Source of the DNA: Nitrospira sp. CR1.2
GTDB taxonomy: Bacteria > Nitrospirota > Nitrospiria > Nitrospirales > Nitrospiraceae
Assembly (NCBI GenBank): GCA_014055495.1
Contig: WIAG01000021.1
Span: 1-59,006, forward strand
DNA: 59,006 nt
Direction: 5' to 3'
The position numbers and the translations under genes are program-made. This document shows, piece by piece, positions 7,413 through 15,799 of this stretch. Under the pieces are notes generated by a model. The model saw nothing but the letters and a program-made list of their open reading frames with translations. It was not told where the DNA came from and did no database searches. How positions within the stretch are numbered: position 1 is the stretch's first letter; every line of letters starts with the position of its first letter.

Positions 7413-8666
7413 CTAGGGGGATGCCGCCTTGTGTTCGGCACGCATGTCGTTCGCAGCTGCTCTACACTGTTGACGCGGCGGAGCGGAGAAGTCAAGAGCA
7501 TCGGCGCCGTACGGTGTCTCCTCGAGCCCGGCGAGCAGGGCGACCGCCACAGTATCCGCATACCGTCGACCGCTGGAACTGAGGCGGACGACCTTCCCGT
7601 TGCATTCCAGGAGACCCTCGGCCACCAATGTGGCAATGCTGTCGGCCAATCCGGAAAAGGAGAGGGCCTCAGTCTCGTCCAATGCCACACCTTCCGTCAG
7701 GCGAAGCCCGAAGGTCAGGCGATCGCAGGCCTGGCGGGCGCGACTGAGCGGTTCGGATTCCGACACCGGAAGTTGGTTGCGTTGGAGAGAGGAATGGTAC
7801 GCGGTCAGGTTGCTCACGTTCCCGAACCGTCGACCGCCGACGTAGGATTGGGCGCTCGGGCCCAGTCCCAGATAGTGGCCGCCGGTCCAGTGCAGTCGGT
7901 TGTGGCGACTGGCAAAACCGGGGAGGCAATAGTTCGCAATTTCGTAGCGCCGATAACCGGCTTCGGTGAGGGTCGTCTCGGCAAGGTCTTCCAACTCATT
8001 TTGACGCGACTCGTCCGGGGCGGGGACCATCCCTCGCCGGATGGCTGCCTGCAGAGCCGTGCCGTCCTCCACCGTCAGCGCATAGCAAGACAGGTGAGTG
8101 GGATTGAGGGCCAGGATCTCCTGGAGCGAGCGGTTCCAACTCTCCACCGTCTGTCCCGGTAAGCCGTACATGAGATCGAGATTGATATTCTCGAAGCCGG
8201 CATCCCGCGCAGTGGTCACGACCTGTCTGGTATTGAGCGGAGAGCCAGGGCGTCCGACTCGATCCAGTTCGATCTGGTTCATGGATTCGGCCCCGAGGCT
8301 GAGACGGGTGAAGCCGCCGCTTCGGAGTATCCGCACACTCTCCGCTGTCACGGATCCCGGATGCGCCTCAACGGTCACCTCGGCGTCCGATGCAAGACCA
8401 AAGGCGTCCACCGCCGCGGAGAGGATGCGCGTCAGTTGCAGCGCATCGAGGGTGGTCGGCGTCCCGCCACCGAAATAGATCGAGCCCAACGGGTGAGCCT
8501 CAAAGGGGGAGTCCTCGGCGTACAGACGCAGTTCCGTCAGCAATGAATCCACGAATGCTGCCGCGGCGCGCTGGTGGTGAATTTCGAGATAGAAGGCGCA
8601 GAAGTGACAGCGCTGATGACAGAAGGGGACGTGAATATAAAGCCCCTGATCGGTCGCCTGCCGCAT
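7413..8666 (-). CDS. hemW: HemW, radical SAM heme chaperone
   Basis: A 417-residue protein. GLYIHVPFCHQRCHFCAF gives the radical SAM CX3CX2C cluster at C16, C20 and C23. IYFGGGTPTTL is the glycine-rich SAM-binding strand, and NINLDLMYGLPGQTVESW is typical of HemW and the related coproporphyrinogen dehydrogenase HemN. The C-terminal HemW domain includes SCYALTVEDGTAL and RYEIANYCLPG. HemW proteins bind heme and are thought to hand it to respiratory enzymes. The frame is open further upstream, but ATG 8666 sits ten bases after the preceding gene's stop and starts at the usual distance before the cluster. Confidence 0.92.
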   Translation of the reverse strand: MRQATDQGLYIHVPFCHQRCHFCAFYLEIHHQRAAAAFVDSLLTELRLYAEDSPFEAHPLGSIYFGGGTPTTLDALQLTRILSAAVDAFGLASDAEVTVEAHPGSVTAESVRILRSGGFTRLSLGAESMNQIELDRVGRPGSPLNTRQVVTTARDAGFENINLDLMYGLPGQTVESWNRSLQEILALNPTHLSCYALTVEDGTALQAAIRRGMVPAPDESRQNELEDLAETTLTEAGYRRYEIANYCLPGFASRHNRLHWTGGHYLGLGPSAQSYVGGRRFGNVSNLTAYHSSLQRNQLPVSESEPLSRARQACDRLTFGLRLTEGVALDETEALSFSGLADSIATLVAEGLLECNGKVVRLSSSGRRYADTVAVALLAGLEETPYGADALDFSAPPRQQCRAAANDMRAEHKAASP

Positions 8667-8676
8667 GTCCGCTCGT

Positions 8677-8934
8677 TCAGTGAGAGCCGGCGGAAAAATC
8701 GCGCACCATGGCCACCTCGATTTCGTCGGTCGGCGAGAGCCCCCGATTTCGAACATGGGATTTCCAGGCCGGATAGTCCCGCAGCGTATCAAACAAATTC
8801 TTCATCAGTACCGGCTTGATCTGCGTCTCCCATTCTCGCAGCCACGCCCGCTCATCGTACGGGCCGTCGTAATCGTCGGGAAATTGCGCTTCCAGGCTGA
8901 TACGAAACACAAACGATTTATCTTCTGACCACAT
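8677..8934 (-). CDS. Conserved small hypothetical protein
   Basis: An 85-residue protein: MWSEDKSFVFRISLEAQFPD, then DYDGPYDERAWLREWET, then a helix ending in YPAWKSHVRNRGLSPTDEIE. It is acidic, with no signal peptide. I recall similar short proteins in other Gram-negative bacteria but no assigned function. It lies just upstream of hemW with a ten-base gap, so it is probably the first gene of that operon. Confidence 0.65.
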   Translation of the reverse strand: MWSEDKSFVFRISLEAQFPDDYDGPYDERAWLREWETQIKPVLMKNLFDTLRDYPAWKSHVRNRGLSPTDEIEVAMVRDFSAGSH

Positions 8935-8958
8935 TTGTGGGCTCCTGTCGGCTGGTAA

Positions 8959-8988
8959 TTGCGAAGTGAATCGGACCTTACTTATAAT
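8959..8988 (+). promoter_or_regulatory. Sigma70-type promoter for the FmdB-type gene
   Basis: TTGCGA (8959-8964) and a perfect TATAAT (8983-8988) are separated by 18 bases. The first ATG that makes a good protein is 29 bases downstream at 9017. The element lies between divergent genes. Confidence 0.6.
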
Positions 8989-9016
8989 GCCTCAACTTCC
9001 AAGGAGTACAGCCCCC

Positions 9017-9244
9017 ATGCCCATCTTCGAATACGTCTGTCAGGAATGCAACCATCGCTTCGAGCTTCTCGTACAGGGGAGCACCGTGTCGGCCTGTCCA
9101 TCCTGTAAGGCCACGGCGCTGCACAAACAGTTTTCAGCCTTCGGCGTCGGGGCGACCGGCGGGTGGCCGGTCACGTCCAATTCCGGTGGCGGGTGCGGGT
9201 CCTGTGGCGATCCGCGTGGTCCCGGCGCCTGTTCGATGAATTGA
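9017..9244 (+). CDS. FmdB-type zinc ribbon protein
   Basis: A 75-residue protein starting MPIFEYVCQECNHRFELL, with a second pair CPSC at about residue 32. These two CxxC pairs form the FmdB/CxxC_CxxC_SSSS zinc ribbon. A glycine/serine tail carries a further CGSCG and a late Cys. FmdB was named as a putative regulator of formamidase or amidase genes; most members are uncharacterised. An upstream ATG at 8966 overlaps the promoter and adds 17 atypical residues, so 9017 is chosen. Confidence 0.85.
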   Translation: MPIFEYVCQECNHRFELLVQGSTVSACPSCKATALHKQFSAFGVGATGGWPVTSNSGGGCGSCGDPRGPGACSMN

Positions 9245-9263
9245 CCAGGAAGCAGGTCGCCTC

Positions 9264-9581
9264 ATGGAACAACCTGAAGACCAGATGCGCCGTGCAATCG
9301 GGACGGTGTTGCAATCGGATCCTCTGATCAAATTGCTGCAGGAAGTGCGGCTCGGTCGGATGAAAGCAACCGATCCGGGCTTGCGCGCCGTGACCGAATC
9401 ATGGATGGCGGTCTATTCGCAGGTGTTGCAGGCGCAACCGGTACCGGCAGCCCTCTTGCCTCGCCTGGATCCGACCCCTCGGCTGCAGGTGTTAGTCGAT
9501 GCCGGGGTGTTGTCCTGGGATGATCCGGGAACCGCCAGCCTGCGCGATGTGTTTCAACGCCTCTCGGCTCCTGCTGCGTGA
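9264..9581 (+). CDS. Conserved small hypothetical protein
   Basis: A 105-residue helical protein (MEQPEDQMRRAIGTVLQSDP ... DDPGTASLRDVFQRLSAPAA). No domain is recognised and there is no signal peptide. It begins 19 bases after the FmdB-type gene and overlaps the next gene by four bases (GTGA), so the three genes probably form one operon from the promoter at 8959. Confidence 0.6.
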   Translation: MEQPEDQMRRAIGTVLQSDPLIKLLQEVRLGRMKATDPGLRAVTESWMAVYSQVLQAQPVPAALLPRLDPTPRLQVLVDAGVLSWDDPGTASLRDVFQRLSAPAA

Positions 9582-10261
9582 CCTGTATGCATCGTCGCGC
9601 CCTGTGGATGTTCCTTGCCACAGCCCTGCTCGTGCCGGCGGCAGTGCGAGCGGAGGGAGTTTCCGGCGTGCAGCCGTTGTATCGCGAGTTTTCCGCCGCG
9701 CTCGGCTCCCTCCCTGCTCACAGTCATCTGCTTCTTGAGCCTGGATCGATTGAACGGTTCCTCACGGCGCTGGATGGACATCCGCCCGACTGGGCCGCCG
9801 TCTACGGTCGAGGACATCATGATCCAGGCCACGATGAACGACTCTTCGCTCTAAACCGTGAACGTGACGCGAAACGAACAGGTAACAATGCCCTTCAGTG
9901 GGTGGTGGCCTTTGCCTGGCTGGGGGAACTTTCGCGTTTTGACCAGGAGGAGGGCGGCTTTCGCGTGGCGCTGGGGCCGAAGTTCATTCGGACCCGTTGG
10001 GGCGAGGTGCGGTTCAAGCATGAAGACCTCCCGGCGACACTGATTGCGCTGGCGGGTGCCGAAACGGCGCATCTCAGGGCGAGGCTTCAGCAGGAGGAAC
10101 GGATCGACATCGAGGTGTTGATGGCGGGACGGCTGATTGAAGAGGAGTCGCTGGTCTATGACTTTTCGCATGAAGTTGAGGGAGAGGGCCTGATCATGCC
10201 GGTGGTGCGCGTCGACGCCCTGGCGTTCGTGTTGCGGGAACAGCCCGGCCAACAGCCGTGA
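9578..10261 (+). CDS. Secreted hypothetical protein
   Basis: A 227-residue protein with an N-terminal signal sequence (RRALWMFLATALLVPAAVRA, cleavage after VRA). The mature part is mixed alpha/beta, with ALQWVVAFAWLGELSRFDQE and a late VDALAFVLREQ. The GTG at 9578 overlaps the upstream stop as GTGA; ATG 9587 is an alternative. The family is not recognised. It is probably periplasmic and the third gene of the operon starting at 9017. Confidence 0.6.
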   Translation: MTCMHRRALWMFLATALLVPAAVRAEGVSGVQPLYREFSAALGSLPAHSHLLLEPGSIERFLTALDGHPPDWAAVYGRGHHDPGHDERLFALNRERDAKRTGNNALQWVVAFAWLGELSRFDQEEGGFRVALGPKFIRTRWGEVRFKHEDLPATLIALAGAETAHLRARLQQEERIDIEVLMAGRLIEEESLVYDFSHEVEGEGLIMPVVRVDALAFVLREQPGQQP

Positions 10262-10291
10262 CGAGGCGTCTGGCTTGCACAGGGTCCATGG

Positions 10292-10936
10292 TTAGGGCAT
10301 TTGCTTGAGGTGGGGGTAGGCCTGGTGCAGACAGGTATCGCACACAGCTTCTTTGACGTTGGAGCGTGCCTGACGACGGAGATAGTCTTCAATCCGTTGC
10401 CAATAGGTGCCGTCGCTGTTCACCCGTTTGCACTTGGCGCAAATGTGAATGGTGCCATGGCGTGTGGTGATGTGTTCGAACGCACGGTCGAGTTCCTTCG
10501 TTCGTTCGAGCAACTCCTGTTCACGGAGTTTTCTCGCATCGATTTCTTGTTTGAGACTGAGCGCGGTCGCGACACGTGCCAGTAACTCCGTGGGAATGAC
10601 GGGCTTGCGGATGTAATCCGTCGCGCCTGCCGTATAGGCTGCCTGAATATCCTCGGCTGTTGTGTGCGCGGTTGTGATGATGATCGGCAGGGCCTGCAGC
10701 TGCTCTTCCAGCCGGATTTGTTGACAGGCTTCCAATCCGCTCATCTCCGGCATCTCAATGTCCATCAGCACGAGATCGATCACGGTTGCCGGTTTCACGC
10801 GCTTTCCCACCCCGAGCAAGTCCAGACCCTCCCGGGCGCTGCCGACCGGCAGGAGCGGTCCAAATCCGGCGCTCTGCAGAATCGTCTGGATCAGCTCCCG
10901 TTCTTCCTGAAAGTCGTCGATGATCAGAATGCTCAT
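10292..10936 (-). CDS. Response regulator with C-terminal Cys domain
   Basis: A 214-residue protein. Residues 1-120 form a receiver domain with the acidic pair at D7-D8, phospho-acceptor D59 (DLVLMDIEMP) and a KP pair in DYIRKPVIPTE. A coiled-coil linker with many E, K and R follows to about residue 165. The C-terminal segment has two Cys pairs (CAKC and CDTC) around YWQRIEDYLRRQ. This tail is common on stand-alone receivers and PAS proteins and probably binds metal or mediates dimerisation. It lacks a DNA-binding or enzymatic output. No kinase is adjacent. Confidence 0.85.
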   Translation of the reverse strand: MSILIIDDFQEERELIQTILQSAGFGPLLPVGSAREGLDLLGVGKRVKPATVIDLVLMDIEMPEMSGLEACQQIRLEEQLQALPIIITTAHTTAEDIQAAYTAGATDYIRKPVIPTELLARVATALSLKQEIDARKLREQELLERTKELDRAFEHITTRHGTIHICAKCKRVNSDGTYWQRIEDYLRRQARSNVKEAVCDTCLHQAYPHLKQMP

Positions 10937-11064
10937 GGTTTCGCGTGGCTCCTTGACGCCGTTGGGAACATTTCATCTAGCGGGCTGTGGACCGGTCGGC
11001 CGGTTGCGTCATCGCTTGCACTGAGCGCGGAGTGCCGTCTCGCATCAACACACATCGCATCCCT

Positions 11065-11814
11065 CTAGGCTGCCTCTTCTGCTCGATCGAGGAGCAGCCC
11101 TAGCTCGGTGAGGGCCTCCCGGACCGAGGCCAGGTCGCGGGCCTTCGCCGCTTGTTCGAGATGCGCCCCGGCCAGACCGATCTCGGGAAATCCGTACGAG
11201 CCGGCCAGCCCCTTGATACGGTGGCCCATGGTCCGGAGGCTCTCAAAGTTCCCCTGGTCGACCGCGTCACGCATCTGTTTCATATCCTGGCGGCGTTGAT
11301 CGAGGAAGAGCGGGCGTTGCCGCTGAATGGCCTCTTCGATGCGAGCAGTCATCTCCGCATATGAGAGGGCCTGCCTCGCCACGTCGGGTCTCGGATCTGC
11401 GGGACAATAGGTGTGTAACGTCGTGAAGAGCTGCTGCTTCGTCAGGGGTTTGGCCAGCAGCCCTGTACATCCGGCCGACCGGCTCTCCTCCTGAGCTTCG
11501 TCACATGAATGAGCCGTCAACGCCAGGATCGGGACAGGCACCCGTTGCTGAGCAGCCTCCCAGTCACGAATACAGCGCGTGGCGGTGAATCCGTCCATCA
11601 CGGGCATCTGCTGATCGAGAAGTACCAGATCGAAGGGATGAGCCTTAAAGGCTGCCACAGCCTGCGCTCCATCGGACACCCCTTCGACTTGGTAGGGCAT
11701 ATCGCGAAGATACGACTGCACCAACAGGTGTGCTTCGTCGGAGTCGTCCGCCAACAGGATGCGAAACGTGACTCCATGCCTGCGTGTCGCGGATTGTGGG
11801 AGAGCGGCTGTCAT
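11065..11814 (-). CDS. Response regulator with HPt domain
   Basis: A 249-residue protein. The receiver domain spans about residues 16-135, with D23-D24, phospho-acceptor D67 (LVLLDQQMPVMDG) and the conserved Lys in LLAKPLT. The C-terminal HPt domain (about 150-249) carries its phosphoryl His at H198 in GHRIKGLAGSYGF. Such REC-HPt proteins usually act inside multistep phosphorelays with a hybrid kinase located elsewhere. The start at 11814 is chosen over 11832 because the extra six residues add nothing. It lies upstream of the other response regulator on the same strand. Confidence 0.88.
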   Translation of the reverse strand: MTAALPQSATRRHGVTFRILLADDSDEAHLLVQSYLRDMPYQVEGVSDGAQAVAAFKAHPFDLVLLDQQMPVMDGFTATRCIRDWEAAQQRVPVPILALTAHSCDEAQEESRSAGCTGLLAKPLTKQQLFTTLHTYCPADPRPDVARQALSYAEMTARIEEAIQRQRPLFLDQRRQDMKQMRDAVDQGNFESLRTMGHRIKGLAGSYGFPEIGLAGAHLEQAAKARDLASVREALTELGLLLDRAEEAA

Positions 11815-11998
11815 GTCTGTCCTCGGGCGCACTCACAGTATAGCGGCTGAGGCCCGGGCGACCTAGAATCTCCTCAAATTGTGACAGGCGATGCGCTGGT
11901 TGATGAACTGGTGAAAGGAAGATGATTGCGCAGGAGCGATGCAGGACCGTTCTACCGGGCTGAGCGAGGTGGTCGCACCGTGATGAAACCGCCGGCCA

Positions 11999-12901
11999 TC
12001 AGTAGCTGTCGCGCGCACAGCGAAAGCCGGTTCCGGAAGGGCGGCTGTCCATCGTGCCCCAATCGCGATCGGTGGCGCGTAAACTGATGGCCGGCTTGAG
12101 CCAGGACCCTCCACGCATCGCTTTGATGGCCCCGCGCCCCGGTCCCTGCGGGTCGGTCAGGGACGCCGACCGGTAGTGGTTGGGGTTGTACCAGTCCTGG
12201 ACCCATTCGGCGGCATTACCCGCCATATCCATCGCTCCATAGGGACTGGCGCCGGATGGAAAGCTCCCGACCGGCAGCGTCAAAATCTCGCCCCTCACGC
12301 CCTTCTCTTTCGAAATCGCTGCGCCTTCCCCTCTGATCCAAAAGGCTTCCCATTGGGTACTATCGGCGAACTGGACGGTGCGTTGCGCCCAATAACTGGC
12401 GCTGTTGGCGTGATCGAAATTCCACTCATTGCCCCAGGGATAGGTTCGCCGGTCCGTTCCCCGCGCGGCCTTTTCCCATTCTGCCTCCGTCGGCAACCGT
12501 TTGCCGGCCCAGCGGCAGAAGGCCACGGCATCCAGCCAGCTGACATTGACGACTGGATGTTGTTCGATGCCCGACAGGGGACGGTTGTGGGCCCACAGGG
12601 TCAGGGCAGGAGCGGCATTGGCAGGAGCTTCGTAGCCGGTTTCCTGCACGAAGCGCGCATAGGCGGCATTGGTCACTTCGTATCGATCGATCCGGAAGGC
12701 GCTGAGGTAAACCAGGCGCAACGGTTGCTCGTCCGGGAGACCCCCCTCATCGGATGAGGCCCCCATCGTAAACTCACCGGCCGGAACCAGTACCATGTCG
12801 TCAGGCGTGCGCTCCGCCGAAGCGATGTCATGCCCTGCAGCGGGAAGGAGGCTGAGTATGGCGCAGAGGAGCAGGCGCTGAACGGCGTGGCGGGTGATCA
12901 T
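11999..12901 (-). CDS. SUMF1/FGE-fold secreted protein
   Basis: A 300-residue protein with a signal peptide (RLLLCAILSLLPAAGHDIAS). The sulfatase-modifying-factor fold begins DMVLVPAGEFTMGASSDEGG, continues with YEVTNAAYARFVQETGY, VNVSWLDAVAFCRWAG and KRLPTEAEWEKAARG, and ends RGGSWLKPAIS...GTGFRCARD. In formylglycine-generating enzyme a pair of C-terminal Cys does catalysis. Only one obvious Cys is present in the final motif, so catalysis is doubtful and a binding role is likely. ATG 12901 overlaps the upstream stop as ATGA, so it is coupled to the PqqC/CADD-like gene. Confidence 0.85.
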   Translation of the reverse strand: MITRHAVQRLLLCAILSLLPAAGHDIASAERTPDDMVLVPAGEFTMGASSDEGGLPDEQPLRLVYLSAFRIDRYEVTNAAYARFVQETGYEAPANAAPALTLWAHNRPLSGIEQHPVVNVSWLDAVAFCRWAGKRLPTEAEWEKAARGTDRRTYPWGNEWNFDHANSASYWAQRTVQFADSTQWEAFWIRGEGAAISKEKGVRGEILTLPVGSFPSGASPYGAMDMAGNAAEWVQDWYNPNHYRSASLTDPQGPGRGAIKAMRGGSWLKPAISLRATDRDWGTMDSRPSGTGFRCARDSY

Positions 12902-13650
12902 GGTTTGACCAGTTTGCAGGCCTTGGCGACGGCGTCCCGATAGGCCATCCACAGCGTGAGTCCCCGGGAGACACAGGTAAGGACGGCATTCTGTTGCCGC
13001 CTGGTTTCCGCATAGCCGACGACCATGGCGTAGGCATCCTGGCGATGGCCGGCCTCTACTTTTTGATGCGCACGGATGAGGTCCATGGACTGCCGTGCGA
13101 TCTTGTGGTGCCGGATGAGGGGATGGGCGTCGATATAGGCTTCGATCTCCGCCTCGCTTTTCGGCTTGGACGGTTTCTGAATCTCCTGACGATCCTTGAT
13201 GCTGCCTTCGACAAACACCGCGAGCGCGGCGGCACCGACCACCCAGTCACGGCTGGCCGTGACCTTCTCCAGCCATCGTCGGTAGCGGGCGCCGGCGGGA
13301 AGCAGTCTGGCGGTTCGGAACAGGTCGCGGCTGAACCCGAGCCCCTGCATCATTTCGTTAAAGAGTTCCGGGTGCGATCGGCCGAACGAGAGTCCTCCGG
13401 TATCTTCCTCATAAATATTCTCGGCCAACATGCGCCGGACGTCCGGAGGCGGATTCTGGCCATGGACGCGTGCCAGCAGCACGGGGAAGTCCCGGACATA
13501 GACAAGGAACTCTTGCTGGTAGTGGAGTTTCAGTTGTGCCTTGGAGATCCCGGGCCCCATGATGATCGGCCAGGCCCAGTGGTGCTTACGATCCATGATG
13601 GAGAGCAGGCGCTCGATAAATTGTGCACGGCTCAATCGCTTCTGTGTCAT
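12898..13650 (-). CDS. PqqC/TenA/CADD-like metal oxidase
   Basis: A 250-residue all-helical protein of the heme-oxygenase-like fold. HHWAWPIIMGPGISKAQLKL, YEEDTGGLSFGRSHPELF and HHKIARQSMDLIRAHQ supply the Glu/His clusters expected of a dimetal site. The pattern is nearest to PqqC and to CADD-type proteins; from memory, CADD homologues make p-aminobenzoate by an unusual self-sacrificing reaction. I cannot tell which reaction applies. It is coupled by ATGA overlap to the secreted SUMF1 protein, an unusual partner. Confidence 0.75.
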   Translation of the reverse strand: MTQKRLSRAQFIERLLSIMDRKHHWAWPIIMGPGISKAQLKLHYQQEFLVYVRDFPVLLARVHGQNPPPDVRRMLAENIYEEDTGGLSFGRSHPELFNEMMQGLGFSRDLFRTARLLPAGARYRRWLEKVTASRDWVVGAAALAVFVEGSIKDRQEIQKPSKPKSEAEIEAYIDAHPLIRHHKIARQSMDLIRAHQKVEAGHRQDAYAMVVGYAETRRQQNAVLTCVSRGLTLWMAYRDAVAKACKLVKP

Positions 13651-13653
13651 GTC

Positions 13654-13683
13654 TTGCCTTCCTTCTTTCCCGCTGGCTACAAT
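13654..13683 (+). promoter_or_regulatory. Candidate promoter for the gene at 13697
   Basis: TTGCCT (13654-13659) and TACAAT (13678-13683) are 18 bases apart. The next ATG is 14 bases after the -10, which would leave a very short leader. The element lies between divergent genes. Confidence 0.4.
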
Positions 13684-13696
13684 CAGGCCCGATCAC

Positions 13697-13981
13697 ATGA
13701 ACCCGATTACCATTCAGAATTCAGACGACATCCTCAATTTCCTCGCCGAGATTTCGTTACGCGGCAAAGGGTTTACGACCGATTGCCTGCTGGATTATGT
13801 GCTCGACGAAGGATTCACGGAACCGATCTATCTGAATGCCTCCGGCGAAGACCCGGACGCGTTCTACAAGAATGAACCGCAAGCCTGGGCGATCTACCAG
13901 ATTCGTGAGTGGAAGCGCGTCCTCACGGTGTCCGGCGGCCCTGGAAAAGAGCGGCGAGTGCAGATCACTGAAACCCCGTAG
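13697..13981 (+). CDS. Small conserved hypothetical protein
   Basis: A 94-residue protein starting MNPITIQNSDDILNFLAEIS, with a middle FTTDCLLDYVLDEGFTEPIY and a C-terminal WAIYQIREWKRVLTV. It is acidic and probably globular with mixed helix and sheet. No family is recognised. The frame is open further upstream but would run through the divergent gene, so the ATG behind the TACAAT element is preferred. Confidence 0.55.
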   Translation: MNPITIQNSDDILNFLAEISLRGKGFTTDCLLDYVLDEGFTEPIYLNASGEDPDAFYKNEPQAWAIYQIREWKRVLTVSGGPGKERRVQITETP

Positions 13982-14217
13982 GTCGTCCCTCTGAATGCGA
14001 TGCTTCGGGCTCGATTCGAGACCGCCTGCTCCCGGCAAACGATCGAGGTCCGACGAGGCTCCGCCGGAACGTTGATACCCACTCGTCTACGTATCTGTGA
14101 GTGTATTGACCATCCGAGTGAATTGCAACGAATCACGGACTGTTCGCAGCCCTGGTGAGCCGTTTCGCACCGTGCCTCACTCCCTGGTTGCGCGAAACAG
14201 CCACCCGGAGGCCCACT

Positions 14218-14487
14218 GTGACGCCACGACAGCAGCCTGGGAGAGCCGGCACCTTCGTCACGCTCTGTGAATCGGGAGATGTGGGTGAACTGGCGCTGAT
14301 CAGAAGTCTGCTCGATGGGAACAGGATCCCCTACGCCGTCCAGCACGAACATGTCGGCGCGCTGTACCCCGGGGTGGCTCTGTTGGGCAGTCGGGTGATG
14401 GTTGACCCGCGAGACCGGCAGCGGGCCGAAATTCTGCTCAGTCGATTGGTGCTTCAGGTGCGGGAGGCAACGGGCGAGGCAGAGTGA
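14218..14487 (+). CDS. DUF2007-type signal-transducing protein
   Basis: An 89-residue protein. FVTLCESGDVGELALIRSLL begins the domain, then DGNRIPYAVQHEH, GSRVMVDPRDRQRAEILLSR and a short tail. The pattern (switch in a domain, resolve by aligning two paths) matches DUF2007, a PII-like ferredoxin fold called putative signal-transducing protein. GGAGG sits seven bases before GTG 14218, a better start than the ATG at 14155, which has no ribosome binding site and adds 21 arginine-rich residues. Confidence 0.7.
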   Translation: MTPRQQPGRAGTFVTLCESGDVGELALIRSLLDGNRIPYAVQHEHVGALYPGVALLGSRVMVDPRDRQRAEILLSRLVLQVREATGEAE

Positions 14488-14517
14488 TGACCTGACCTGC
14501 AGGCGCGAGGCAGTCGG

Positions 14518-15018
14518 TTACGGGTGCCCCTTGGGTTTGACCGGCTCCGGATTGGTCGGGAGCGGCAGGCGCACATCCGACCCCGAGAAATGCCCGCCGA
14601 TCAGCTTTCCTTCCTCAAAGTACAGATAGCGGTGTTTGACGACCGCCGGACTCTCCCAATCTTCGAAAATCCACTCTTCCTGTCGTAGCCCGTCCTTGGT
14701 GTGTGTAACGTTCATCGTGTTCGGGGATCCCCACGCATCGAGCACCTGCTTGCGGTCCATGCCGACCATCACGCGGTGGCTTTCAATATGTTTGGAGAAA
14801 TCGGGGTCCAGCCAGCCGGGAACAAATCGGAAGGCAATGAGGGCCACCACAAACAGGACCAGGAATGTGTTGATAATCAACCGGACCGGCCGTTGCCGGA
14901 TAAATGGCGTCGGTTCCTCCGCCGGGGGGAGGGCTGAAACGGGATTGGCCGAGGTCGTGTGATCGGTCACGGGGATCCTTCCGGTAACAAATGGGCGCTT
15001 TTCCAACTGCTCTTGCAT
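14518..15018 (-). CDS. Membrane-anchored hypothetical, BamE-like fold possible
   Basis: A 166-residue protein with a proline-rich cytoplasmic leader, one membrane segment (LIINTFLVLFVVALIAFRFV, about residues 48-67) and a periplasmic domain. The domain has VMVGMDRKQVLDAWGSPNTM followed by EEWIFED and YLYFEEGKLIGG. The G-M-x-R-x-Q-V...WG-x-P helix-loop and the following strands resemble BamE/SmpA-type folds, which scaffold envelope complexes. That assignment is inference. ATG 15018 is used instead of an in-frame TTG at 15027. Confidence 0.6.
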   Translation of the reverse strand: MQEQLEKRPFVTGRIPVTDHTTSANPVSALPPAEEPTPFIRQRPVRLIINTFLVLFVVALIAFRFVPGWLDPDFSKHIESHRVMVGMDRKQVLDAWGSPNTMNVTHTKDGLRQEEWIFEDWESPAVVKHRYLYFEEGKLIGGHFSGSDVRLPLPTNPEPVKPKGHP

Positions 15019-15133
15019 GCTAAACAATCGTTTTTCTGTCCGTCAAGGGAGGGAGTGGCGCAGGGGCAGGGCCTTTTCGCCGTGAGAATCGATTTTGACC
15101 TGCTATGCTTAGTGGAGGAATGTGAGGACGGCG

Positions 15134-15793
15134 ATGGCAGGACGGGGTGGAACATGGCAAGTAAGCTTGTTGTGGGCGATCCTCCTGGGGAGCCGGCTTA
15201 TGACGGGTGAGGGCAGTTCTGCGGCAGCCGGGCCGCTCTATGTTTATACCGATGCCCAGGGGCAGCCGGTCCTGACCGACAATCTTGAGCAGGTGCCCGC
15301 CGCATACCGGGGTCGGGTGCGAACCATGACCGGTGCCGATGCGTCGGCAGCCCCGGCACCTGAACCGATTGCAGCGACCTCCGCCGTGCCCCATCCGGCT
15401 TCGAAGGGGGTCATCGGGGACCTGCTTGATGCAGTCGCCGGAAAACTGGGGCCGCGAGCCATCAAGGGGCTCACGCCCTATCAAACGGCTGTGACGATTG
15501 TGGCAGGCTCGGCCGCCGTGGTGCTCCTCCTCATGATCTTTCTCAGCGCCAACCCCGCGATTCGCATCCTCTGCAAGTTCCTTCTCGTGCTCGTCGCAGG
15601 TGCTGCGCTCTATCATGTGGTGGCGTTTGAGGCGCCGACGCTGGAGGCCGTTGCCGGACCTCCGCAACAGGGTTCAGGGCAAGCCGTGGAGAATGTGTTG
15701 GGGCGGCTGAGAAGCCAAACCGAGCAGAATTACCGCGCACAGGATGAACGGACAACACGCCAAATGGAGCCGGCCGAACAGCCGACCCCCTGA
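15134..15793 (+). CDS. DUF4124 membrane protein
   Basis: A 219-residue protein with a signal sequence (about residues 8-30). Just after it comes a DUF4124-type segment (PLYVYTDAQGQPVLTDNLEQ, then VPAAYRGRV), seen near the N-terminus of many periplasmic proteins. Two adjacent membrane helices follow (VTIVAGSAAVVLLLMIFLSA and FLLVLVAGAALYHVVAF), then a Q/E-rich tail. An upstream GTG at 15122 is possible, but GAGGA lies six bases before ATG 15134. Role unknown. Confidence 0.65.
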   Translation: MAGRGGTWQVSLLWAILLGSRLMTGEGSSAAAGPLYVYTDAQGQPVLTDNLEQVPAAYRGRVRTMTGADASAAPAPEPIAATSAVPHPASKGVIGDLLDAVAGKLGPRAIKGLTPYQTAVTIVAGSAAVVLLLMIFLSANPAIRILCKFLLVLVAGAALYHVVAFEAPTLEAVAGPPQQGSGQAVENVLGRLRSQTEQNYRAQDERTTRQMEPAEQPTP

Positions 15794-15799
15794 CGGGTA

